From: Naganishia liquefaciens
Taxonomy: Eukaryota > Basidiomycota > Tremellomycetes > Filobasidiales > Filobasidiaceae
DNA: 64,000 nucleotides
NCBI GenBank assembly: GCA_013423385.1
Contig: BLZA01000030.1
Span: 1,071,168 to 1,135,167, forward strand
Direction of reading: 5' to 3'
Shown here: positions 1 to 9,916 of the stretch, in pieces
How the letters are laid out: each line of letters opens with the position of its first letter
Numbering within the stretch: position 1 is the stretch's first letter
Notes under the pieces: model-generated
What the model saw: the letters and a program-made list of their open reading frames with translations, nothing else
Told to the model about the DNA's origin: nothing
Databases searched by the model: none
Made by a program: the position numbers and the translations under genes

Positions 1-1062
1 CTGGTATGATCATGGTCTTTGGTGAAATCACCACCAAGGCCCGAATCGACTTCCAGGCTGTTATCCGAAACACCATTAAGCAGATCGGTTACGATGACTC
101 TGAGAAGGGTTTCGACTACAAGACCTGTAACGTCTTGGTCGCTATCGAGCAGCAGTCGCCCGATATCGCCCAGGGTTTGGACCACGGTGACTTGGAAGCC
201 CACGGAGCCGGTGACCAGGGTATCATGTTCGGTTATGCCACCGATGAGGTAAGTCTCGCCCAAGTCTATCCCTTTTCTCAGGCCCTTAACTCTTTGCCCT
301 TTTCAGACCCCCGAGTTGATGCCCAAGACTATCATGCTCGCCCACCAGTTGAACGCCGCTATGGCCGCCGCCCGACGAGACGGTTCCATGGGCTGGCTCC
401 GACCGGACTCCAAGACTCAGGTCACCATCGAGTACAAGAAGGACGAGTCTGGTGCCATGATCCCCTTGCGAGTTGACACCATCGTCATCTCCACTCAGCA
501 CGCCGAGGAGATCACGACCGAGGACCTCCGAAAGCAGATCAAGGAGAAGATTATCAACAAGGTCATCTCTTCCGACCTCTTGGATGACCGAACTGTCTAC
601 CACATTCAGCCTTCCGGCCGATTCGTTATCGGTGGTCCCCAGGGTGACGCTGGTTTGACCGGCCGAAAGATCATTGTCGACACCTACGGAGGTTGGGGTG
701 CCCACGGTGGTGGTGCCTTCTCCGGTAAGGACTTCTCCAAGGTCGACCGATCGGCCGCCTACACGGCCCGATGGATCGCCAAGTCCTTGGTCAACGCCGG
801 TCTCGCCCGACGATGCCTCGTTCAGCTGTCGTACGCCATCGGTGTCGCCGAGCCCTTGTCCATCTTTGTCGAGACCTATGGTACCGGTAAGAAGTCGGAC
901 GCCGAGCTGGTCGACATTATCCGAAACAACTGGGACCTCCGACCCGGAGTTATCGTGCGAGAGCTCGACCTTCAGAAGCCCCAGTACTTGAAGACCGCCT
1001 CGTACGGCCACTTCGGTAACCCTTCGTACACCTGGGAGAAGCCCAAGTCGCTCAAGTTCTAA
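1..1062 (+). CDS. SAM2: S-adenosylmethionine synthetase, 3' part (5' end outside window)
   Basis: Makes S-adenosylmethionine from methionine and ATP in the cytosol. The visible 333 residues (family length about 390) run in frame from base 3, with one intron at 249-306 (phase 0). Recognisable family stretches are [26 protein letters not shown] followed by [28 protein letters not shown], and GGGAFSGKD with the P-loop-like lysine and aspartates that bind ATP, Mg2+ and K+. The protein ends at TAA 1060-1062. All 17 arginine codons visible are CGA, unlike the mixed usage in neighbouring genes, which suggests high expression with CGA as the preferred codon. The gene lies head-to-tail with lipin, about 780 bp upstream of it. 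The identification is secure; only the amino terminus is missing. Confidence 0.97.
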
Positions 1063-1844
1063 GTCGGTTGACTTTTTGAACAGGCGAGAAAATAGAATCC
1101 AAACCCATGTATCAACACTCAGCAAGTCCCGCATACAACTTCAACACATCACAAGGGTTTATAGACCCTTGGTCGCCCCACGAGTTCCTCCTCGTGCCCA
1201 ACACTGTCTCTCTTTCTAGAATCACCGCCGCATATATGCGGTCATTTTGCGTTGTAACCGGGGCTATCCTGAAATGACTTGACACCTATATAGAGCATGA
1301 AGAATCACTGCAAACTAAGATGTGAATGAGGCTGTGAGGTGAATGGCATTCGAGGCGACTGTTCGAGGCGACTGCCACCAGTCCAGCACGACGGACAGGT
1401 TGGTGGAAGGGCGCACTCTATAAGGTCCGGCATCGTCTGATCGCGCTCGTCGGCAGATTTACCGCGGAGAATCGCGGTCACCCGGCAATTGCGGATGCAA
1501 AGTCACGCAGGCATTACGCATCTCGATTACTCGATAGCACAGTCGAACGTTGTCTCACTCGCAACGGCCACGGATTGGCGACCATTCGCTCGACGTCGAC
1601 AGAACGGAACACACAGCGTAGGGGACCTCTTACTTGCCCATCACACAACGGTGTCCATTCGGGCCACGGATCAAGCGTACAAAGGGGCCTCAGCCATTCC
1701 TTGGCGGTAGATCGGTCTAAGACTTTCTCACTTCAAGTACCTGGGATACCCTTCCAAGGCTCGGTCAATACCCTACACTGCTTGAAGAACCATCATCCGA
1801 CAAGTGTCTTATGACGTAGTGGCCAGTCATACGGTGCCGCTGAG
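1063..1844. other. intergenic, SAM2 3' region and lipin promoter
   Basis: About 780 bases with no supportable gene. Short open frames at 1489-1814 have no coding character. It should hold the SAM2 terminator and the promoter of the downstream lipin gene. No clear TATA element is seen. Confidence 0.5.
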
Positions 1845-4800
1845 ATGCAGTACCTTTCGCGAGCCTACCAGTACTGTAAGCGTCCTTGCAGTATCATAGC
1901 TGTCTCACCTTGCTCACGGCGAACAACCCGTAGATTCTGGTATCAACCCGGCCACACTGACAGGAGCCATCGACGTTATTGTTGTGAGACGGAAAGATGA
2001 GGTAACACGGATCGCCTCCGCGTTTGCGATTACTCATGCTAATCAGCCACCTTTCATCTTGACAGGATGGCAACGATGTCTACAGCTGTTCCCCGTTTCA
2101 TGTACGTTTCGGAAAGCTACAAGTTCTGCGTGCCGGAGAGAAAAGGGTACGTCAACTTCCAAAGCCTTGGGCGAGAGCGAGACTCATCGTCGATCTTCGG
2201 ATTCCAGGTCAAGCTTCAGCTGCCTGACAGTCTTCCATCGCCACACGAGGCGCCCTTTTGGATGAAAGTCGGCGAGGCTGGCGAGGCATTCTTCGTCGTC
2301 GAGACGGACGAGGAGGTTCCTGAAGAACTGCAAACGAGTCCTGTCATGTCGGCGACAGACGTGTCGCCGCCGGTATCTCCAGATTTTTCAGGCCGTGAGG
2401 GAGAGGGGCCGGATGGCAAGAATAATCTATCAGCAACACAGGAACCGTTCGGAAGAGGTCAAGGCGGCATATCAATAACCAATTCTCCGGGAGCATTACA
2501 GCCAGTAAGCCTGGAATGCTATTTGACGAATTTCTCAGTGCTTAAACTCCTTTAGCACGAGCCAGAATTCCTCGACTTGAACGACGAGCTACCGCTAGAC
2601 CAGACTGATTCACAGCAACATGCTTGTTAGTATGCTTATAGGATCAATTTTTCACTGGAGGAGTCTAACGAGTACCGCTCTCAGCTTTGGAAGCGACCCC
2701 TCGCCCACCATCAAAACCTTTGACCGAGAATGACAACAAGCGAAAGCTCCAGATCGAAAGCGATGTCCCCGTCAGCAAAGCAATCTCCTCGGCGTCTCCC
2801 TCCACCATTCTCAATGCCGCCTCTCACCTGCTACCATCATTTCTTCATTCCTCTCCACCAACCCCAAAGTCCGAGGAAACTAATAAGTCTACCAGGTATG
2901 AGAAGGAACCGCAAACTATACCGCCGAATCCGCTGGAATCACCAGCTGCTGCTCACGAGCTGTTGCGTGCTCAAAAGATCTCTGCTTACGTGAGAGAGCA
3001 CAAAGTTGCGCACTCTCGGTCATCTTCAGTCTCGTCTTTCGGAAGCGGACGGAGCAAATTGGGACCTGGACCAGCAGGCGAGAACAGTTTCGGGGATCGG
3101 GCCGATGCTCATTTGCCTCAAGTCGCTGCGGGAGAGGGTGACGGGCCTGAGGTTGAATACAGAGAAGGTCAGTCCCGAATGGTCTTCACTAGCCTCCTTT
3201 TCCTGACGAATCGCCTCTGCAGATGCGGTGCTTGATGCAATGGGATATCATGCGAATACATCGGAAGCCCCGGAACACGGCCAGTCCGCTGAAGAGCCAA
3301 GCGATGCCGAAGCGGCAGCGATAGTCAGTGCACAGGTACTCAGCGAGAACATGAGCCTCGGGGATTCGATCACTGTGGATTCTGAAAGTAGGTCGAGCTT
3401 GCTCTAAGACTGAAGCATCCTGCTAATCTGGCTACAGATCACCTTGTGCAATTCGCGCAAGACCTACTTATCAGTGCGGGCACACCTGCTAGTGATCTCA
3501 AAGCTGACAAGCAAGGCAGCAGTCAAGACTTCAGGACTACGCAGCGCATAACGTCGCAGACTGTGGTCGCTAAAGAGATTGCTCGTCGACTCAATAGCCT
3601 CAGCCTGGAATCATCTCCGGGCGCTGACCCGGACACAGAGAGCCTAGAACAGGTGCAAGCTGGTCAGGGCGATACAAGGCTTGTGCCGCGAAGGGAAGAC
3701 TTCAACAGAGGACAGTCAGAGCCGCCGCCCGCCACTTCCCAGCGGAACATGCTTTCACTGCCCCGGATGGAATCGCCGCCGCCGTATTCTGAGCAAGGCC
3801 CAGCGGATTACACGTGGGAATGGGGAGGCTTTCCGACGAAGACGCCAGGCGCGAACGAGCAGACTTTCGATTTCTCCTCAAGCTTGTCACCCATGCAGGA
3901 GGACTCGAAGGTGGCAGATCCCGTCGACGCCCATGTCCAAAAGTTGCGCGACCATAATCAGAGTCGCAGTAATTCTATCCCTGTCGTGTCCAAGGGTCAA
4001 AATGGAATAGCGAATGGTGGCCGTCCCAGACTCGATACTGGCCATGCTCACACTGATCCTGTCCTTCCGGACGACGCGCACGTTCAACATGTGAACGAGC
4101 AACATGGCCATCTGGGCAAATTGAAGAATGACGAAGAAGACCCGTACAAATTCATGCTCGACACGCTGAGCGTGTGCCATACCTTCGAGTTGAGCCTGAG
4201 CGCTCCCGACGATGATACTGATGCTGAAGTGAGTACGAATTCCCAAGTCCTCTGGCTACGTCTCTCAATAATGTCGTGACTGCAGGTGACCGACGCCGAA
4301 TTCAATGCGGAGCGTATAACGTTCCGACGCTTTGTAGAAGATCCTAGTATTGTGGATCAGCCTAATCTTGTCATTAAATACGGCTCAAGGTAAGTCATTG
4401 ACCCGGACCATTAGCGACTCGCGATTGATGCCCTGTTCCTACAGTTATCTTACGTGGCAGAATGCATCGCCGGTTTTGGCAGCATTGGCTGTCTATAGAC
4501 GTTCATTACTGCCTCCGGCACCATCGGTCTTGCCCGCGCAAAAGTCTCAAGGCAATTCACCAGCTTCCGTGTCAACGAAGCCGTCTAAAGGCTACGCCTG
4601 GTCCCGATGGTGGAGACGTGGGGAAAGTGCAGGAATACCTCTTGAAAAAGACAGTTCCCCCGCCCCTGCTCAAGCGACTTCGAATGCGCAGTCCGCCATT
4701 TCAAACCAAGCCGCAAAAACGAGAATCAATGTGAGTAGGGGTTGCTCCGATTTACAAGTACCATGCCAATACCGTACATGCTTCAGACAGAGTCCCCAGA

Positions 4801-6388
4801 TGAACACCAAAACAAGAAGTACTATGCAAAGACTCTGCGTCTCACGTCAGATCAGCTCGTGAGTTTTACACTGATTGCACTCTGGCCATCAGCTTACGAC
4901 CTCGCGTGCCAGAAATCGCTGAATCTGCAGCAAGGTGCTAATAAGGTTGTCTTTTCTGTCACCTCATCGTACTCGGGTGTCGCGTCTTGCACCTCACGCA
5001 TATTTCTTTGGGAAGAGGATGACCATGTCGTCATTTCCGATATTGACGGAACAATCACCAAGTGAGGCAAGGATATTGCGATGCCGAGTGACTTTCCTGA
5101 TTGCATCCATGCCTTATTATTCAGATCCGACGCTCTGGGACACGTCTTCGCGGCTATTGGACGAGACTGGACCCACCTTGGTGTCGCAAAGCTCTACACG
5201 GATATTTGCAATAATGGTTACAAGATCATGTATCTGACATCACGGGCTATTGGTCAAGCCGATTCGACAAGGGATTATCTCAGGGGCATTAGTCAGGGCA
5301 GCTATCAGCTACCCGAAGGACCCGTCATCATGAGCCCTGATAGATTGTTCACGTCTTTGCATCGGTAAGTCCTTGGTCGCTTCCGAGGTTCGCTGCTTTA
5401 ACTCTTCTTTCTCAGAGAGGTCATCATGCGCAAACCGGAAATTTTCAAGATGGCATGTTTGAGGGATATACAGAGGCTGTTCGGCAACGGCGCCAAGACG
5501 GCGTTTTATGCGGGCTTTGGAAATCGTATAACGGATGCAATGTCGTATCGCAGTGTCAACGTGCCCAGCTCCCGTATATTCACGATTGATTCGGGTGGAG
5601 AAGTCAAGATGGAGCTGCTGGAGCTGGCGGGTTATAAGTCATCGTAGGTTCGGTTTGGGGGTTGATAGCATATCGCTAATTTAGTCGACTGCTTGCCCGG
5701 TCGATAGTTACATCCACATGGTAAGGGTGATATGGCCTTTTCTAACATGGGACACCGCTAACTTATTATTAAGACGGATCTCGTCGACCAAATGTTTCCG
5801 CCAGTCAATCGAAAATGGCAACCCGAGTATACCGACTTCAACTACTGGCGCCCATCATTACCAGACATCCCCTTGCCTGATTTGACGCCCGTCTCCCCAG
5901 CCCTGAGCGCGACATCGGATTCCTCGCGGCTGGGTCTTTTGCGTAACATGGCTTCCGGTATTGCCAGGCGAGCGTCACGACAGACGATCACGAGCGACGG
6001 CAGCAAGGATGGCCCGTCCCAGACTTCCCGCCCCACGTCTCCGCTTGTTGGGCCTTCTGTCGTGGCGGGCGACTATGACGTTGACTCGGTGTCAGAGCCT
6101 GAGGACGTTCTTCATGACCAGACTAGCAGCATGCCGGGCTCCCTGCCAGGATCGTTTGATAATCGGGCAGACTACCTCAACGACGAATTCTTTGATCAAC
6201 GATATCGGGATGAATTTAATGACAGGCCGAGGAGGCACGAGGGCAACAATGTGGATCTGAATTCCGACGACGATGACGACGGGTATGACCATGATGAAAG
6301 GGTCGGGCTTTCGGAGGATGATGTGGATCCAGAAATGTTTGACGATGATCTGCTGGCGACGGGCGAGATGTCTAAGGTTCCTTTCTAG
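1845..6388 (+). CDS. PAH1: lipin, phosphatidate phosphatase (Pah1/Smp2/Ned1 type)
   Basis: Dephosphorylates phosphatidate to diacylglycerol, steering lipid flow between storage fat and phospholipid and affecting nuclear membrane growth. The reconstruction gives 16 exons and 1230 residues: 1845-1875, 1934-2001, 2066-2146, 2208-2504, 2556-2625, 2685-3167, 3223-3387, 3438-4228, 4286-4389, 4445-4730, 4787-4858, 4913-5061, 5125-5364, 5416-5643, 5708-5720, 5774-6388. The N-lipin domain starts at the first codon ([21 protein letters not shown]) and includes [20 protein letters not shown]. The HAD-type C-lip domain carries the catalytic DxDxT motif as ISDIDGTIT (about 5037-5060), followed by SDALGHVF. 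The tail is strongly acidic, as in yeast Pah1. The N- and C-lip domains flank a long Ser/Pro-rich, probably phosphorylated linker. The 13-nt exon 15 is required to keep YIHM in frame. Convergent with the next gene. Confidence 0.96.
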
Positions 6389-6706
6389 TCTCGACAAGCA
6401 TAGTGAAATTGTATGGTGTGTTCTGCGATGATCTGATCATGGATGAAGCGAAAGCATGAATCAGGACGCCATCATCTATGGCTGAACAAGGGGGCGAGAG
6501 AAACAGGCTTGACTGCGACTCGGGATGCTGACGCGCTTTGCCGCCTGGCGAATACCAAAGCAATATTGATTGACAATGATTATATAATATACTTTGATTA
6601 TTAAATTGTGTTACACTTCCTTGACTGGGATCGCCAAAAGTCCCTTCGATACGTGCACGAATCCATATTGTCGATACGAAAGCGCGCGTCAACGGTCACC
6701 AGTTCC
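6389..6706. other. convergent intergenic region
   Basis: About 320 bases between the lipin stop and the stop of the opposite-strand gene. It contains an AT-rich run around 6570-6610 that could serve as polyadenylation signals. No gene is seen. Confidence 0.45.
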
Positions 6707-7705
6707 TTAGGTGTGACCGGGGTTCTTCAAGGCCAGGAGCTTGAGTTCTCGTTCTCGCTGGAAGAGTCTAGGGTCAGCATGTGTTTTCTCAATGACGAGT
6801 ACCTCGTCCGACTTACGTCATCCGCGGCCTTTTGAGCTCGGAGATCGTTCAACTCTTGCGTCTTCTCCGCAAGCAAGTCGGTCTGCTGAGCGGCATGCTC
6901 TCGTTTGGCCTGGAGAAGAGACAAAAGTCAGTTCAATGTGTCGAGATGTTTCAAGAAGTGTCGCAGCGCTCGACGAACCTCGTAGTCGGCCTCGATGGAT
7001 CGCAACTGCGCCTCGACACGCTCGTAGCGTTCCTTTTCCTTCAAGAACCTCAGACGAGCCTTGTGTTCAACTCGCGTAAACTTGGCGTGTTTCTGCTGGG
7101 CCTTGAGTTCTTCCTATAAATGATCACCAGGTCAGCGGCGGAAGACACAAAAGACAAGGAGGAGGAGAAGACATACACCGTGCGCAGCCCGTTGCACTTT
7201 TTGCAGCGATTCCAGTTCCTTGATGGCGCTCCTGACGGCGGCAGCCTCGATCTTGCCCTCGCTCTTGATCATCTTGGACAGTCGCTTCGAGTCCCTCGCT
7301 GACGGTGGACTATCAGCTCGCGCCTCAAAGGGAAAAAGAAAAGCGCCAGACTCACCTTCCTCCTTGGAGATCCTGTGCATACCGGCCTGTCCGGCCGGTC
7401 CCGCGCCCATCAGACCCCGATCGGCGCCGGCCGTTCTCTCGTGGATATCATCCCGTCCAAACGCCTCGCCAACACCGCCACCTTGCAGCGCCGACCCGTT
7501 GGCAAACGCGCCGCCCTTGCGGAGAGTCGAGCCGCGGCTGAGGCCGCCCGTGCTGCGCATGGTCGAGTTTCGACCGAGGTCGGTTCCCTGTTCGGGTGTA
7601 CGACGGATGGGCGAGGTCGGGGAAAGGGCGCTGACGGGTGGGCCTGGCGATGGGCCGACGCCGGCGGCGGGCGCGATAACTCCGCCGTTGAGACCGCCGT
7701 TCTGG

Positions 7706-7740
<35 letters not shown>

Positions 7741-7981
7741 AAGCTGCTGCTGCATGTGCACCTGTGCCGGATCCTGGAACGACAGCCGCGACATTTGCGT
7801 CGCCGGATCGTGCATGACGTTGTTTCCGCCCACAAAGTTGTTCGGCCCGGGGCTCATGGCGCGTTCCTGGGCAAACGAAGGGTCGTTCTGGTGCGCTTGA
7901 TGCTGGTGCAAGCCATACGCAGCTGCACCGGCAACACCGGCACCGGCCAACGGCACCGCATACTGACCATACTGCTGGCCG

Positions 7982-8023
<42 letters not shown>

Positions 8024-9239
8024 GGCTGTCCAGGCACGGATCCGTCACTCCTGTATGCCTGTCCTTCGGTCATCAATGCCCGCACGGGCGTCTCGCCACG
8101 GTCCTTGTTGACGTCTTCTTCGTTGTGCGCCGCATATCCATTCTCCGTCGCCGCCTTGACGGATTCTCGGAACGAGGGCTGTCGATCCACGATGCCGGCC
8201 GCGGCGGGGGGGATGTGCTCATTGTGCGAGACACCTTCGCTGATGGGCTCGGGCGGCGCGAGCGCGACGGGTGCGGCGCCAGTGGCATAGTCGCGCGCTC
8301 GAGACGCCGGTCGCTCGTTGATCGTGGATGCACGGGTCGAGTCTGCGCGGCCGAGCGCGGATTCGGGACGCTTGATGTATGACCTCGAGGGCTCTTCGCC
8401 GAGACTATGAAGCAGCAAAAAAGCGCGCGTCAGACGTCCCCCGTTCTCGCAAGACCATGACAGGTGGGAAAGACTCACGGAGGCCTCGACACGGGCGTCT
8501 CACCCCGAACGGCCTCGTACGTTCCGTCTGCCGCGGGCTGGGCACTGACGCCCTCTTCAATTCCGTCGTGCACGGCCAACGGCGCGTGCTCCTCCCTCGC
8601 TCCCACGGGTTCCACCGCGCCGGCAGCTCCTGCAGCCGACGCCGGTCGATCCCCCGTCGTGTGCAGGACCGCCGCGGCGTTCGGACTGTATCCATCGCCC
8701 GTCGCACCCGGAATCGGGTGTCGTTCCTCGGAAACGGCGCTGATCGGCAACGGGTGGGGTTCCTTTTCCTCGGCCGTCAGGGGCGTGGCAGACCGAATGG
8801 GTTCCGTAGGCTGCAAGTGTTCCTCGACGTGGTCGGTGCGGATAAAGTTGTGTCGCGAAGACGGTCCGTGCGTGTTGGCTTGAATGTCGTTGGAAATGAC
8901 GCCGTGGCCGTTGGTTGCATCGCGCGACGCGGCCGAGCCCATATCGGCCGGCGGGGAAATATTGCCCGTCAAAACGTTGAGGATGCCCATTTCTTTGCCG
9001 GTAGTTTGTGCTTGTTGTTCTTGCTGTGCGCTGTCGAGCGGGGAAGCAGCCGTGTTGTCTTTATCGATTCCTGCGGTGGCCGGCTCGAGGATCTCTGTCG
9101 GTCGTTCAACGTCTGCGAGATGTGTGTCGAGCGCTTGCTGTGTGAAGAGCGTTCGCTGTGCGTCTGGCGAGAGTTCCAGCGGCGTGGCGAGGTGGACGGG
9201 TGCAACAACAGCGGCAGCAGGAGCAGCAGCGTCGGTCAT
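6707..9239 (-). CDS. Q-rich protein with C-terminal coiled coil, function unknown (resembles fungal proteins annotated Ncp1)
   Basis: Five exons read on the minus strand: 9239-8479, 8404-7177, 7113-6979, 6909-6817, 6757-6707 (755 residues). The first two thirds are low complexity: an acidic, Ala/Pro-rich N-terminal region, then two polyglutamine tracts (13 and 11 pure CAG codons) inside a Gly/Gln-rich region. The last 125 residues are a charged helix, including HKARLRFLKEKERYERVE, that looks like a coiled coil. The composition recalls basidiomycete proteins annotated as DNA-binding protein Ncp1, but I cannot confirm that name or any role. An in-frame GTGAGT-like stretch at about 7310-7355 was left unspliced because removing 46 nt breaks the frame. 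A 52-codon upstream frame ends inside the start codon. An alternative hydrophobic N-terminus spliced from that frame is possible. Confidence 0.8.
7708..7740 (-). repeat. (CAG)11 coding microsatellite
   Basis: Eleven uninterrupted CTG units on the plus strand, read as CAG (Gln) by the minus-strand gene. An AAG and three further CTG units follow. Being pure, it should vary in length between strains. Confidence 0.95.
7984..8022 (-). repeat. (CAG)13 coding microsatellite
   Basis: Thirteen uninterrupted CTG units on the plus strand, coding a polyglutamine run in the minus-strand gene. It is the longer of the two tracts in that protein. Confidence 0.95.
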
Positions 9240-9394
9240 CGCGATCTTGATCTCTGGCGGGCAGACTCACGACCTGGGTTTGTGTCTGGTTCTGGATCTG
9301 GGTGGTTCTCTGTCTCGGGAGACTGGAAGACTGCCTGGATGACGGGTGCGGAGATGAGAGCGATCAGTCCGAGTTGTACCGTTTCTGTGGCCAT
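9236..9394 (-). promoter_or_regulatory. upstream ORF overlapping the start codon of the Q-rich gene
   Basis: An ATG at 9394 opens a 52-codon frame (starting MATETVQLGLIALISAP) whose TGA overlaps the main ATG as ATGA. This layout fits translation control by termination-reinitiation. Alternatively it is part of an N-terminal exon: a GTGAGT donor lies near its end, and a phase-compatible acceptor lies about 100 nt inside the main frame. Confidence 0.4.
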
Positions 9395-9916
9395 GTCGCG
9401 GGGGGAAGGGGAGGAGTGTGGCCGGCGGGGGGAATACTCACGCCAAGACGGGGCAGGCTATATGGGCGGCGTGCAGTGATGGAAGCCTACACAGTCGGAG
9501 GGTGTGCCCCTAGGGGTGTGTGCCGCGCGCGCTCCCTTTTGATCGGCATCGGCCTACGTCGGCTGACGTGCACAGCTGCTGCTGCTGCGGCTGCGCGCCC
9601 ACTCCACTGACGTCATACGACCCCTCGCCCGAAGCGGAAGGTCGCCCTCGCCCTCGCCCGTGTATTACGTCGCAACGGGCCGCCGATCGTCAAATATGCA
9701 AATTAAAGTGCTAGCTAGCTATCATTATTGCTTCCGAGATTCACACTCGGTCGCATGCATGTATCATATCCCCACCAACCAGTACAGCCAGACCCAACAA
9801 CGTCCGACCGCCTTGTCCCTCTCATCCAACAACGACAGCCTCCGTCTGTCTAATCGGGATATAGCTCTGTAGACCACATGATCAGACCCCGTCTCTCTCG
9901 CATCGCCGCTCTGTTC
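9240..9916. other. intergenic, promoter of the Q-rich gene and DLD 3' region
   Basis: About 680 bases holding the upstream ORF, a CRE-type palindrome, and an ATGCAAAT octamer-like word at 9696-9703. No additional gene is supported. Confidence 0.5.
9608..9615. promoter_or_regulatory. CRE/ATF-type site TGACGTCA
   Basis: Perfect palindrome TGACGTCA lying about 210 bp upstream of the uORF ATG and 370 bp upstream of the main ATG of the minus-strand gene. Fungal bZIP proteins of the ATF/CREB class bind this word. Function is inferred from sequence only. Confidence 0.4.

Noticed and set aside
1063-6388. SAM synthetase and lipin as a functional cluster
   Set aside because: Both relate to phosphatidylcholine synthesis, but adjacency of two genes on the same strand with a normal intergenic gap is not evidence of a cluster.
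7310-7355. Apparent 46-nt intron in the Q-rich gene
   Set aside because: Removing it shifts the frame into a stop, whereas reading through keeps the frame to the coiled coil.
7375-8478. Long plus-strand open frame (335 residues) opposite the Q-rich gene
   Set aside because: It is antisense to a well-supported spliced gene. Its polyleucine runs come from the CAG repeats, and no domain is present.
8379-9479. Plus-strand open frame of 366 residues
   Set aside because: Antisense shadow of exon 1 of the Q-rich gene; Arg/Gly-rich composition with no family features.
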